64,000 nucleotides of DNA from Phycisphaerales bacterium (GTDB lineage Bacteria > Planctomycetota > Phycisphaerae > Phycisphaerales > SM1A02), in assembly GCA_030748805.1 (NCBI GenBank), contig JASMLG010000075.1, positions 15,924-79,923 of the forward strand, in the 5' to 3' direction. A program made the position numbers and the translations under genes. This document shows, piece after piece, positions 36,609-46,278 of the stretch. How positions within the stretch are numbered: position 1 is the stretch's first letter; each line of letters begins with the position of its first letter. The notes below the pieces were generated by a model that worked only from the letters and a program-made list of their open reading frames with translations, did no database searches and was not told where the DNA came from.

Positions 36609-37879
36609 TTCTTTTTTTGCATTTATTATTAACTACTGCGCTAGTTCAAAATTCAGTAGAACCTCCCGATGACTCACAATTGTGGCTGAGGCGAGCAAGT
36701 AGTGAAGATAAAATTTCTCTTGAAATTGTTTCGAGAAAATTTGTATCTGAAGGCAAGCCAGACATTTGGCTTGTTGGAGTTGCTCATGTTGCTGATTCAT
36801 CTTTTTATGAAGAAATTACCAATCTTCTAGATAAAATGGATATTGTTCTTTACGAATCAGTCAGGCCTGCTGGTTCTAGGAAACCCGGAGGAAATTCAGA
36901 TGAAGACCGAGTAAATTCGACTCAGAAATCTTTGGAATTTGTTGCTGACGTTGCAAAAAAATGTTCGGAAGATTCAGAAGAACTTCCCGAATCACTAGAG
37001 GATGTAATAGTTGAAGCATCATTGATTGATAGGCGCCTTTCTAGTTGGATTGAAGATGCATCTGTTGACGCTTGGGGAAGACCATTTTCATTACATGTAG
37101 ATCCAGAAGAAAAACAAATAACATTTTGGAGTTTTGGTTCTGATGGAGTTTATGGTGGAGAAGGAAGTGCAACTGACTTAACTGCAACACGAACTGTTTC
37201 CTCGAACAGAGGTGTAACCGAAGAGAGCGGGCAGGGACCTCAACAAGAACTTGCAGTTGCATTAAATTTGGAATTCCAACTTGACGTGCTGTCTTATGAA
37301 GAACCAAACTGGTTTTGCAGCGATTTGACGATTGATGAAGTGGAGGCAAAACTTAAAGATCTAGGGGTGGATGACACCATTCTTGGAACGTTAACCGGAG
37401 AAGCGTTTACGGCTAAACTTGCAATCGGAATGATGAGATTAATCCCCATGCTTGATTCAATAACAGGGGGTGGAGTATCAGAAACAGCAAGGTTGTTAAT
37501 GATTGAAATGATGAGTATGCCAGAAGCCGAACTCATACTCAAAAACGTAGAGCCAGATCTTGCTCAAGTTATTATAGTTGATCGAAATACTGAATTGCTT
37601 GGTGATATTGAAACAACAATCAAGTTGACAGACGATATTAAAACGATTGGAGTGCTTTATGGAGCAGGACACATGTCGGATTTATCTCCACGCTTGAAAA
37701 GCATGTTTGGGTATGTTCCTGTTGAAGATGTTTGGGTAACCGCCTTAAGCGTAAACCCTAGTAAGACGCTTCTTGATGAAAGTTACATGAAGCGTTTGAG
37801 ATTTATGTTGAGATACCAGTTGAACAAAGCGAATCAAAAGAAGACCGAAAAAGAATCTTCAAAAGAATCTTCAAATTAA
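36605..37879 (+). CDS. TraB/GumN-like protein
   Basis: A 424-residue protein with a short N-terminal signal (LFLHLLLTTALVQNSV). It shows the TraB/GumN hallmarks: IWLVGVAHVADSSFYEEI (the GxxH motif), DIVLYESVRPAG, and near the C-terminus IGVLYGAGHMSDLSPRL, a second G..H motif. TraB family proteins are proposed metallo-hydrolases; biochemical roles are known only for a few. About 90 residues of acidic low-complexity sequence between the motifs are unusual. Coupled to the ExbB/TolQ-like gene, it is probably periplasmic. Confidence 0.75.
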   Translation: MILFLHLLLTTALVQNSVEPPDDSQLWLRRASSEDKISLEIVSRKFVSEGKPDIWLVGVAHVADSSFYEEITNLLDKMDIVLYESVRPAGSRKPGGNSDEDRVNSTQKSLEFVADVAKKCSEDSEELPESLEDVIVEASLIDRRLSSWIEDASVDAWGRPFSLHVDPEEKQITFWSFGSDGVYGGEGSATDLTATRTVSSNRGVTEESGQGPQQELAVALNLEFQLDVLSYEEPNWFCSDLTIDEVEAKLKDLGVDDTILGTLTGEAFTAKLAIGMMRLIPMLDSITGGGVSETARLLMIEMMSMPEAELILKNVEPDLAQVIIVDRNTELLGDIETTIKLTDDIKTIGVLYGAGHMSDLSPRLKSMFGYVPVEDVWVTALSVNPSKTLLDESYMKRLRFMLRYQLNKANQKKTEKESSKESSN

Positions 37880-37880
37880 A

Positions 37881-38810
37881 TTAATATGTATGGCTAAAGT
37901 CACTTGGTGGAATGTCCCCGACTTGTTGTGCTTTTGGTATCCACATACTTTGATCAACGAGAGTGTCTGTTTCAATGTTACCAACGTGACCGTCAGCGAA
38001 GCAGATTGATGGCATTCCATTGAACCTTCCTAGAGGAACAAATGTTTCCGACATAGATTCTACTCTCCCGCTTCCAATTGGTTTCCACTGTTGAACTCTT
38101 GCAAGTACGCTGGGTGTAGCAAAATAAGTTCCCGGAGTTTCATTATCCATTGTATATTCATCGTAGATGCCTTCTTGGGCAAGGAAGGTGCTACAAAAAA
38201 CAATTTGTTTATTGGACTTTTTTAGTTGAGATGCAACTGTGGCAACTACATTGATAACGCGATCATCAGTTAGTGTGACAGAATTGAATTCTACTTCTGG
38301 TCGACCACTGTGATTATCTATCTCCCACCATCCACCAAGATAGTAACCGTTGTAACCAAACGCCGGTTGGGTTGCAATTACACCAGAATGATCAATAAGT
38401 TGCCCTTCAGAATTATCCCAATTTACATCTCTATAAAAAAGTAATGATCTCCAATCATTGTCAAGATAATCAAGTAATCGCCAAGTCCATGGTCCAGCAT
38501 CATTGGGTTCAGATGAATCATAAAGAGGTGCTGGCGGAATAATGGATTCATCGGGAAAAGCCCAAGCAAGTTCATCATATTCTTGAACGCCGGTACTCAA
38601 GTATCCAGGCAGTATTTTTTCTTGATGTCCAATTGAATACATTAGCCATGATTTTCCAACTTGGCTTATTAAATGTAATTCTTGGGTCTTCATGCTTCGC
38701 AATCGAGAAGCTTTGAGAGCAGGATATACAAGACCAATTAGGAGGCCAATTATTGCAATAACAGCAATTAATTCAACAATAGAAAAACCACGTTGGCGTT
38801 GTTTAGTCAT
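37881..38810 (-). CDS. Type II secretion/type IV pilin-like protein
   Basis: A 309-residue pseudopilin. The prepilin peptidase site is RGFSIVELIAVIAIIGLLIG with cleavage after Gly8, Phe9 as the methylated first residue and Glu13 as the conserved Glu5. The tail contains PSICFADGHVGNIETDTL, resembling the H-X9-DG end common in planctomycete pseudopilins. It probably acts in secretion or a pilus, but no assembly ATPase or secretin is in the window. The start overlaps the ispG stop by four bases. Confidence 0.85.
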   Translation of the reverse strand: MTKQRQRGFSIVELIAVIAIIGLLIGLVYPALKASRLRSMKTQELHLISQVGKSWLMYSIGHQEKILPGYLSTGVQEYDELAWAFPDESIIPPAPLYDSSEPNDAGPWTWRLLDYLDNDWRSLLFYRDVNWDNSEGQLIDHSGVIATQPAFGYNGYYLGGWWEIDNHSGRPEVEFNSVTLTDDRVINVVATVASQLKKSNKQIVFCSTFLAQEGIYDEYTMDNETPGTYFATPSVLARVQQWKPIGSGRVESMSETFVPLGRFNGMPSICFADGHVGNIETDTLVDQSMWIPKAQQVGDIPPSDFSHTY

Positions 38811-39997
38811 TTGAATTTGCCCTCAACAGTTGGCTCTGGTACTACGATGGTGCACGCTTTTTCTCCGAGTTTTGTCTTTCCATTTAGAACACGATCTTGT
38901 AGAAGTTTACATTCAAGCAGCAGTCGATCAAGTATTTCTTCTTCTTTGACATTGGCAACGCGTTCCCCCTGTACATAGATGATTCCCTTGCGATTACCAG
39001 CAAAGACCGCGACATCTGCACCTTCAGCTTCTCCGGGACCATTTACAACACAACCCATGACAGCGACCTTTATAGGTAAGTTAATTTCGTCCTTGAGTTT
39101 ATTTTGGACATCATTCACCAAAGAAAAAAGATCAACTTGGATGCGACCACAACTTGGACATGCAATTAGTTCAACACCCTTTCGCTCTCGAAGGCCAAGG
39201 CAATTCAAAAGTTCAACTCCGTCTTCAACTTCATATACAGAATCGCTTGCGTAACTGATTCTAAAGGTGTCTCCAATACCCTGAGAAAGAAGTGATCCAA
39301 TTGCAGTTATAGAACGTATAGAACCTGTTTCCCTAGGTCCAGCATGAGTTACTCCCAGATGTAACGGGTAATCAAAACGGTTTGATAATTCCTTGTATAT
39401 ATCTATTGTAAGTCGAGTATCCATCGACTTAGCGCTTATGCAAATGTCATTAAAATCACGCTGTTCAAACAATTCTAAATATTCTTCAACCTTAGCAATC
39501 ATTAGAGCAAGAAGATGACCTAGTTTTTGGTCAGCGAAGAATTTTGTTAACTCTTGTTGTCGCTTTTGTTTATCCTTTCGTTCAACTATCGATCCCTCGT
39601 TTACTCCTACCCTAATTGGAATATTTGAATCTTTGCACGCATCAATGACTTTGTGAACTTGTTCGGTGTCTGAAATGTTTCCTGGATTGAGGCGTATTTT
39701 CTGAACACCTGCTTCAATCGATTCAAGTGCACGTTGAAAATGAAAATGGACGTCAGCAACTATTGGAACTGAGACCTGTGGTAAAATATGTTCTAGGGCA
39801 AGAGTATCTTCTTTTTTGGGAACAGCAACTCGGACAATATCAGCACCAGCTTCATCGAGTCGATTAATTTCTGCAACACAAGAGTCAATTTCATGCGTGT
39901 AACCTGAAGTCATCGATTGAATAGTTACGGGCGCATTTCCTCCAATTAGAATCCCTCCTACGGATAATTGCCTAGTGTTTTTCCGTTCCATCCACAT
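38807..39997 (-). CDS. ispG: 4-hydroxy-3-methylbut-2-enyl diphosphate synthase
   Basis: A 396-residue iron-sulfur enzyme for the penultimate step of the non-mevalonate pathway. [4Fe-4S] ligands are visible in ELIACPSCGRIQ (two Cys) and VMGCVVNGPGEA (third Cys with the catalytic Glu). The N-terminal barrel has MTSGYTHEIDSCVAEINRLDEAGADIVRVAVP. Length matches the bacterial enzyme without the plant insert. Repeated palindromes lie just upstream of its start. Confidence 0.96.
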   Translation of the reverse strand: MWMERKNTRQLSVGGILIGGNAPVTIQSMTSGYTHEIDSCVAEINRLDEAGADIVRVAVPKKEDTLALEHILPQVSVPIVADVHFHFQRALESIEAGVQKIRLNPGNISDTEQVHKVIDACKDSNIPIRVGVNEGSIVERKDKQKRQQELTKFFADQKLGHLLALMIAKVEEYLELFEQRDFNDICISAKSMDTRLTIDIYKELSNRFDYPLHLGVTHAGPRETGSIRSITAIGSLLSQGIGDTFRISYASDSVYEVEDGVELLNCLGLRERKGVELIACPSCGRIQVDLFSLVNDVQNKLKDEINLPIKVAVMGCVVNGPGEAEGADVAVFAGNRKGIIYVQGERVANVKEEEILDRLLLECKLLQDRVLNGKTKLGEKACTIVVPEPTVEGKFK

Positions 39998-40022
39998 ATT
40001 CTACACACGGTCTTCAGCACAG

Positions 40023-40055
40023 GGTCTGACCAGGGGTCTGACCCCTGGTCAGACC
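40023..40055. repeat. Perfect 16-bp inverted repeat (REP-like)
   Basis: GGTCTGACCAGGGGTC at 40023-40038 and its exact reverse complement at 40040-40055 are separated by a single T. It lies 26 bases upstream of the ispG start. The core GGGGTCTGACCCC resembles palindromic intergenic elements found in many genomes. It could fold as a cruciform or a hairpin in RNA. Confidence 0.85.
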
Positions 40056-40175
40056 AGTAGTCAGAATTGTGGTCAGTCACCAGATGTGGCACCAATGCGA
40101 AAAATTTCTTCCTTCTTTTGTTACACAAAAAACCCGTTTAACAGTGTCAAAAAAGTTCATATCCAAGGTTTGTTT

Positions 40176-40231
40176 GGGGTCAGACCAGGGGTCAGACCCG
40201 GGGTCAGACCAGGGGTCTGTCCCCTGGTCTG
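40176..40231. repeat. Tandem GGGGTCAGACC units ending in a palindrome
   Basis: Three consecutive GGGGTCAGACC-like units about 12-13 bases apart (from 40176, 40188 and 40200) lead into CAGACCAGGGG at 40205-40215, which pairs with CCCCTGGTCTG at 40221-40231 around TCTGT. The units share sequence with the palindrome at 40023-40055. The interval between the two clusters has no recognised gene. No transposase lies nearby. Confidence 0.8.
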
Positions 40232-40317
40232 GCACTGGGGTGAATAATGTGGGGAACGAAGCGTTAATTCTTATATAAGAATGTTTTGAGTAAGTAGATA
40301 TAAGAATCAGTTATGAG

Positions 40318-42951
40318 TTAGTCTTCATAAATCTCTAATTCGATGATTCCGCCTTCAATCAATAGATCTTCTATCGGAGTTCCCTCTGGAATTGATTTTC
40401 CGTTAAGAGTTTTTACAATTACTTTGGGATTATCTTTTTCGTGCTTCTCAAGTGCTTCTTCAAGTTCTTTCATAATAGTTTCGTCTAGAGTTTTCCATCC
40501 CATTCGTCCCTTGCATTTTGGATAAGTCGAACATCCTAGCCACGGACCACGTTTCCCATTTCTTAAGTTCATTGGACTTTCACACTTTTCGCAATTCAAT
40601 GACTCCACTAGGAGTGCTGGTGGGGTTGGATATTTTACTCCACCTTTTTTGTCGAGATTGACGACTGTTTTAATCTCTGGATAATTAATCGAAGCCAAAA
40701 ATGGACCAAACCTGCCTATTCTCTTCTCCATTGGAGATCCATCTTCAGGACAAGCAACGTCGACTCGTTCTGGCAATCGTGGTCTTCCCTTCCGGTCGAT
40801 TGGTGCGGCATATTTACAATCAGGATAACTAGCGCACGTTAAGAATCTGCCATTCTTACCAAATCTATATGCAGTTTTGCTGCCACATTCGGGACATTTG
40901 TAGATTGCTGGTTGCATTTCCGCTTTTGCATGTGACATCTCTTCATAAGCGACTTCCATCCGTTTGCTGAATCTTCCGTAAAAGTCATGCAACATTGATA
41001 CCCAGTCAGTATCTCCTGATGCGACATTATCCAGTCTGTCTTCAAGTGAACGTGTGTAATCAACGCCCATTAAAATTGGAAACGCCTCAATCAGTTTTTC
41101 TGTCACAACTTCACCCAAATCAGTTGGATGAAATGCTCGGTCAATTTTTTCAACATAATTTCTATTTTGAATTACATCTATTATTGAAGCGTAGGTAGAA
41201 GGTCTGCCAATACCCTCTGATTCCAACTTTTTGATTAGAGAAGCCTCACTATATCTAGATGGAGGAGATGAAAAGTTCTGTTTGGGTGAAATGTCAAATG
41301 GGAACAGTTCAGTTCCTTCAAGCAATTCAGGCAAGTTTTGTTCTGTATCAGAAGAAGGAACTCCACTTGCTTTGTAAAAACCATCAAATGCTAAAGTTCT
41401 ACCAGCAACCTTAAACACCGCTCCAGTTTTTTTGTCATCGCGTTCGAAGAAAATCTCAGTTCGATGCCATTTTGCTGGTGTCATCTGACACGCAACGAAT
41501 CTTGACCAAATAAGTTTATAGAGACGCCTTTGATCTTCGTCTAATGAAGAAGGTAACGTATCAGGATGCCTTGCTGCATCAGTTGGTCGAATTGCTTCGT
41601 GTGCTTCTTGTGCAGATTCGTTTGATGAAGAATAATAATTAGGTTTGTCAGGAAGATATTTGTCACCAAACTTGTTTCCAATAAAAGTTCTTACTGAATT
41701 GATTGCATCTGGTGATAAGTGAGTAGAGTCAGTTCTCATATAAGTAATTAGTCCAACCTGACCCTCACCCTTAATTCTTACACCTTCATAAAGTGCTTGG
41801 GCTGTTCGCATAGTTCTCTTCGCACCAAATCCAAAAACAGTAGATGCAGATGCCTGAAGAGATGAAGTAATAAAAGGAGCAGGTGGTCTTACAGTATTTT
41901 CTTTCTGAGATATATCTCTAACTTTATATTTAACACCATCCTCTATATCACCAATCAGTGTAATGCAATGTTTTGCAGGACCTTTTCCCTCTTCATCTTC
42001 AACAATTTCCAGTGAAGGATTCTCAATTCCAACAAGAGATGCAACTTCAATAATTTTAGCTTTGTGATTATCAAAGGATTCACTACAATCAGAAGATCTT
42101 GTAATTTTATAACTCTTTCCCCCAACTTCCACAAGAGTTGCCTCAACACTGTTGTTCTGAGAAAGGAAATGATTAAGTTGTTTTCTAGTAGGCCCTTTCC
42201 CACGTTCATCTTTTGTTTCAATCAACTCATCCCATGATTTTGAAATGGATTTTGCTTTACCTGAGTTCGGGTTGAACCTGCCAACAACACTCCAGGTCTC
42301 ATCTGGGATATGTGCTTCTATCTCTTTTTCTCGCTCAACAATTATCCTCACAGCAACAGATTGAACTCGACCTGCACTTAATCCACCTGCAACACGTTTC
42401 CATAGTAATGGTGATACCTGATATCCAACTATGCGATCTAGAATTCTCCTTGCCTGTTGAGCATTTACAAAATCCATGTTTATTTCATGTGGATTCTCAA
42501 AAGCGTCCTCAATTTGTTCTTTAGTAATTGCGTTGAATATAACCCGTTTTGCCTTTGATGGTTCAACATTTAGCAATTGAGCAAGATGCCAAGCAATTGC
42601 TTCTCCTTCTCTATCAAGGTCACTTGCAAACCAAACATCTTCGGCGACTTTTGCAGCTTTCTTCAATTCTGTTACAAGTGTGTTTTTGCCCTTTAGAATT
42701 TCATAAGTTGGTTTGAAATCATTCTCTAAATCAACACCCGGAACTGGTTGTTTAGTCCCCTTTGGTGCACGTGCGGGAAGGTCTCGAATATGACCAACCG
42801 AAGAAGTTACAGCGTAATCATCACCAAGATACTTATTGATTGTCCTCGCTTTGGCAGGGGATTCGACAATGACAAGGTGCTTTCCCTTTGCGTCAGGGAC
42901 AGCATTTTTCTTTGAAGTTTTTTTCTTTGTTGTTTTTTTCTTCTTTGCCAA
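40318..42951 (-). CDS. topA: DNA topoisomerase I
   Basis: An 877-residue type IA topoisomerase that relaxes negative supercoils. A lysine-rich N-terminal leader (MAKKKKTTKKKTSKK) precedes the TOPRIM domain (KHLVIVESPAKARTINKYLG, FASDLDREGEAIAWHL). The catalytic tyrosine is Tyr404 in LITYMRTDSTHLS. Two four-cysteine zinc ribbons follow (CPECGSKTAYRFGKNGRFLTC and CEKCESPMNLRNGKRGPWLGC regions), with a degenerate one between them. The region before Tyr404 contains extra sequence compared with the E. coli enzyme (Tyr319). Confidence 0.96.
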   Translation of the reverse strand: MAKKKKTTKKKTSKKNAVPDAKGKHLVIVESPAKARTINKYLGDDYAVTSSVGHIRDLPARAPKGTKQPVPGVDLENDFKPTYEILKGKNTLVTELKKAAKVAEDVWFASDLDREGEAIAWHLAQLLNVEPSKAKRVIFNAITKEQIEDAFENPHEINMDFVNAQQARRILDRIVGYQVSPLLWKRVAGGLSAGRVQSVAVRIIVEREKEIEAHIPDETWSVVGRFNPNSGKAKSISKSWDELIETKDERGKGPTRKQLNHFLSQNNSVEATLVEVGGKSYKITRSSDCSESFDNHKAKIIEVASLVGIENPSLEIVEDEEGKGPAKHCITLIGDIEDGVKYKVRDISQKENTVRPPAPFITSSLQASASTVFGFGAKRTMRTAQALYEGVRIKGEGQVGLITYMRTDSTHLSPDAINSVRTFIGNKFGDKYLPDKPNYYSSSNESAQEAHEAIRPTDAARHPDTLPSSLDEDQRRLYKLIWSRFVACQMTPAKWHRTEIFFERDDKKTGAVFKVAGRTLAFDGFYKASGVPSSDTEQNLPELLEGTELFPFDISPKQNFSSPPSRYSEASLIKKLESEGIGRPSTYASIIDVIQNRNYVEKIDRAFHPTDLGEVVTEKLIEAFPILMGVDYTRSLEDRLDNVASGDTDWVSMLHDFYGRFSKRMEVAYEEMSHAKAEMQPAIYKCPECGSKTAYRFGKNGRFLTCASYPDCKYAAPIDRKGRPRLPERVDVACPEDGSPMEKRIGRFGPFLASINYPEIKTVVNLDKKGGVKYPTPPALLVESLNCEKCESPMNLRNGKRGPWLGCSTYPKCKGRMGWKTLDETIMKELEEALEKHEKDNPKVIVKTLNGKSIPEGTPIEDLLIEGGIIELEIYED

Positions 42952-43072
42952 AATAAGGTCTCAATAAATGTTTGTACGCCGTCACCATCGGCTTAGAGGG
43001 TGTTTCCCCTTTGCATAGGCGAAACATTGAAACGACTTTTCTGGAAATGTCAAGCGTATATTTTAGATTTTT

Positions 43073-43990
43073 TTAGCCCTGAAGAAGCGTAAGTGCTTGT
43101 CTTGCAGCAACTTCTGCCCCTTTGCCTTCCATGTCAATAAAATGTGCAGAAGGTAATATTTGGAATCTTCTGAGCCAAGTTCGTTGCTGTTTAGCGTAAC
43201 GTCTTGTCAAGATCTTGATTCTTTCCTTTGCTTCATCAAGAGTACACTCACCTCGAAAGTAACTTAAAAGTTGTTTGTAACCAAGTGCTTCTGAGGCCTG
43301 TTTTCCGAGTTTATCTTGCAATAATTCAACTTCATTTAACAATCCGCCGTCAAACATTGATTTGACACGAGAGTTAATTCTGTGATTTATGGTTTTTACA
43401 GGCCAATTAAGACCAATTATTACAGCATCTTCCCTAGGTAGTGGTTTGCCCCATTGTGCTTGAAGAGACGAAAGTGGATGTCCGGTTGCTTCGCAAACCT
43501 CAATTGCCCTAACAAGCCGACGTTTGTCGTTAATGTGAATTCGCTCAGTTGCTTCTGGATCAAGTTTGTTTAGCCGTTCAAATAAAACTTCATTTGATTC
43601 GGCGTTCAATTCGTCCCTCTTTTCCGCATTCCTGTCAGGACCGTCAAACAATCCGAACAATAAAGATTGGACATATAAATTCGTGCCACCAACAACAATG
43701 GGCCATTTTCCTCTTTCTCGAATGTTATCTATTATCTGATTTGATAGTCCAAGCCACTTATCAACAGTAAAACCATCCTCAGCTGGATCAGCAATATCTA
43801 TAAGATGATGTACGGCTTCAGAGCGTTCATCTGCAGTTGGTTTAGCAGTTCCAATGTCCATTCCACGGTACACTTGCATCGAATCAGCACAGATACACTC
43901 TCCACCACCTTGGAGTTTATTGGCAAGTTCAATTGCTAATGATGTCTTACCTCCAGCAGTAGGCCCTAGAATCAAAACGATGGGTCGCAT
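43073..43990 (-). CDS. miaA: tRNA dimethylallyltransferase
   Basis: A 305-residue enzyme that prenylates A37 of tRNAs reading U-codons, using dimethylallyl diphosphate from the isoprenoid pathway. It has the P-loop LILGPTAGGKTSLAIELA at the N-terminus, ADSMQVYRGMDIGTAKPT, HHLIDIADP and VVGGTNLYVQSLLFG. Length is normal. It is divergent from pgk with a 31-base gap. Confidence 0.95.
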   Translation of the reverse strand: MRPIVLILGPTAGGKTSLAIELANKLQGGGECICADSMQVYRGMDIGTAKPTADERSEAVHHLIDIADPAEDGFTVDKWLGLSNQIIDNIRERGKWPIVVGGTNLYVQSLLFGLFDGPDRNAEKRDELNAESNEVLFERLNKLDPEATERIHINDKRRLVRAIEVCEATGHPLSSLQAQWGKPLPREDAVIIGLNWPVKTINHRINSRVKSMFDGGLLNEVELLQDKLGKQASEALGYKQLLSYFRGECTLDEAKERIKILTRRYAKQQRTWLRRFQILPSAHFIDMEGKGAEVAARQALTLLQG

Positions 43991-44021
43991 ATCACCATCT
44001 TATGAGCATAAGATAGACAAG

Positions 44022-45185
44022 ATGAAGCAATCCATAGAAGAAGTTGACGTTAAAGGCAAAAGAGTCCTCATGAGAGTGGACTTCAATGTCCCATTGTCAA
44101 ATGGAAAAATTACTGACGATAGGCGGATTTTGATGGCTCTACCAAGCATCAACAGCGTTCTAAATCGTGGTGGATCCCTAACACTGATGAGCCATCTTGG
44201 AAGACCTAGTGGAAATGGTTTTGAGCAAGAGTATTCACTTGAACCAGTAGCAAAAAGACTATCCGAACTTCTAGGTAAACCGGTTTCATTTTCAGATGAT
44301 GACACAAATTCTGAAATTGTCCTTCTTGAAAATCTACGGTTTAATCAAGGAGAAAAAGATGGAGATGAAAGATTTGCAGAAAAACTCGCTAGTAAAGGGG
44401 ACATCTATTGCAACGATGCATTTGGTACAGCACATCGCAATCACGCTTCAATGGTTGCTGTGCCAATGGCAATGTCAGGTAAACCGCGAGTATCAGGTTT
44501 ATTGCTTTCCAAAGAATTGAAATACCTTGAACACGCAATTACGAATGCACAAAAACCATTTGTTGCTGTACTCGGTGGTGCCAAGGTTTCTGACAAACTT
44601 TGTGCAATCAAAAATCTTCTAGGAAGAGTAGACACCATTTTAATCGGAGGTGCAATGGCATATACTTTTTTAATTGCTTCTGGAAAGGATGTTGGAAGCA
44701 GTTTGGTAGAGAAAGATAGAGTCAAAGACGCAGAATCAATTCTTGATTTAGCACAATCGAGTTCGACAGAATTGTTGCTACCCGTAGATCATGTCTGTGC
44801 ACAGAAAATCGAACAAGGAACTCCTGTTAAGATTTTTACTGACTCTATACAAGATTCATGGATAGGTTTAGACATAGGGCCAGAGACCATAAAAAGTTAT
44901 AGTAATAAACTTAAATCAGCAAAAACAATAGTATGGAATGGTCCTATGGGTGTTTTTGAACTTAACCAATTTGATGATGGCACACATCAAATTGCAGATG
45001 CAATCGCTCTTGCAAGTGAAAATGGCGCTATTTCAATTATTGGTGGAGGTGATTCTGCAGCAGCAGTTTCAAAATTCAATTTAGATTCCCAAATGACCCA
45101 TATTTCCACCGGAGGTGGTGCAAGCATACAAATGCTTGAAGGAATTCAATTTAACAGTGTTAATATTCTCGATGATACCTTATGA
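44022..45185 (+). CDS. pgk: Phosphoglycerate kinase
   Basis: A 387-residue glycolytic kinase. From the ATG at 44022 it reads MKQSIEEVDVKGKRVLMRVDFNVPLSNGKITDD, the standard opening. Other motifs are LMSHLGRPSG, CNDAFGTAHRNHASMVAVP, AVLGGAKVSDK, VWNGPMGVFE and IGGGDSAAAVSKF. The frame is open upstream into miaA but this extension has no family match. A ribosome site is weak at this start. The next gene starts 31 bases after the stop. Confidence 0.95.
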   Translation: MKQSIEEVDVKGKRVLMRVDFNVPLSNGKITDDRRILMALPSINSVLNRGGSLTLMSHLGRPSGNGFEQEYSLEPVAKRLSELLGKPVSFSDDDTNSEIVLLENLRFNQGEKDGDERFAEKLASKGDIYCNDAFGTAHRNHASMVAVPMAMSGKPRVSGLLLSKELKYLEHAITNAQKPFVAVLGGAKVSDKLCAIKNLLGRVDTILIGGAMAYTFLIASGKDVGSSLVEKDRVKDAESILDLAQSSSTELLLPVDHVCAQKIEQGTPVKIFTDSIQDSWIGLDIGPETIKSYSNKLKSAKTIVWNGPMGVFELNQFDDGTHQIADAIALASENGAISIIGGGDSAAAVSKFNLDSQMTHISTGGGASIQMLEGIQFNSVNILDDTL

Positions 45186-45216
45186 TTTACATAAACAGAC
45201 CCACAAGGAGACACCG

Positions 45217-46272
45217 ATGACTGTTAGAACGCTTATATCTTTTTTTGTACTTTCAATCTTGACTTCAACATTTACCTATGCTCAACCAGGAGGAAGAGGA
45301 AAACTTACTGTTGGATCTACTGCTCCGGGTCTAAATGTATCAAAATGGGTTAAGGGTGAATTTAAACCATCTGATTCAGAGGTATATGTTTTGGAGTTTT
45401 GGGCTACTTGGTGTCCGCCTTGTCGAAAATCGATTCCTCACCTGACTAAACTTCAAGAAGAGTACGAAATGGATGGTTTGAAGGTTGTTGGTATTTCTAC
45501 TGACTCGGATCCTGATTTAGTTGCACCTTTTGTTAAACGGCAGGGTTTAAAAATGAACTATATAGTTGGGATTGATAATCGTAGAAGAACCCAACGTGCT
45601 TGGATGACAGCAGCTGGTCTAAAGGGCATACCAGCGGTCTTTATTGTTAACAAGAACGGAATCATTCAGTTTATTGGAAATCCACATGATGAGCAGTTTG
45701 AAATTGTTCTTGAGAAGGTTATGAAGGGTAGATACGATCAAAAGAAAACAGAACTAGCAAAAGAATCTATCAAGTCAGCAAAACATTTTAGGTCCCTTAA
45801 TAGTTGGGCTGATGCCTCAGCAGCATATAAAAACGCAATCGCAATTGATCCAATTGTCTTTGCAGAACTTTATATTGATTTGTTTGAAATGCTGCTTGTA
45901 GAAAAGAAAGATATCGCCGCTGCATACCAACTTGCAGGCAAAATTATTACTGAAAGAGGACCAGAAGATCCAGAACTTCTTACTTGGCTTGCTAAGAAAA
46001 TTTCTTTAGATGATAGGATCACTGGAACAGCCCGTCGAATGGACGTAGCAATGAAAGCAGCTACAACAGCTCTTTCATTTGCAAAACGTAAAACCGATCC
46101 AACTTATATATCCACTGTTGCTTATGTTTATTTCTATGACGATAAGATTGATGAAGCAATCGAGTGGCAACGCAAAGCGTATTTCTCAGCAAGAGAAAAA
46201 GAGAAACCCTCTTACAAGTTTACACTTGATAGTTATCGAAGCCAGAAGCAACATGCTGAAGCAGGCAACTAG
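45217..46272 (+). CDS. Secreted TlpA-like thioredoxin with C-terminal helical repeats
   Basis: A 351-residue protein. A signal peptide (LISFFVLSILTSTFTYAQ, cleavage near residue 22) is followed by a TlpA/ResA thioredoxin domain (about 30-170) with redox pair Cys66-Cys69 in FWATWCPPCRKS and the cis-Pro segment KGIPAVFIV. The C-terminal half is helical with TPR-like units (WADASAAYKNAIAIDP, DEAIEWQRKAYFSA). It probably acts as a periplasmic thiol reductase; the repeats may bind a partner (inference). AAGGAG lies 6 bases before the chosen ATG. Confidence 0.85.
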   Translation: MTVRTLISFFVLSILTSTFTYAQPGGRGKLTVGSTAPGLNVSKWVKGEFKPSDSEVYVLEFWATWCPPCRKSIPHLTKLQEEYEMDGLKVVGISTDSDPDLVAPFVKRQGLKMNYIVGIDNRRRTQRAWMTAAGLKGIPAVFIVNKNGIIQFIGNPHDEQFEIVLEKVMKGRYDQKKTELAKESIKSAKHFRSLNSWADASAAYKNAIAIDPIVFAELYIDLFEMLLVEKKDIAAAYQLAGKIITERGPEDPELLTWLAKKISLDDRITGTARRMDVAMKAATTALSFAKRKTDPTYISTVAYVYFYDDKIDEAIEWQRKAYFSAREKEKPSYKFTLDSYRSQKQHAEAGN

Positions 46273-46278
46273 CACTAG

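Noticed and set aside
43854..44021. Upstream extension of pgk
   Set aside because: It overlaps miaA on the other strand and has no match to phosphoglycerate kinase; the standard start is at 44022.
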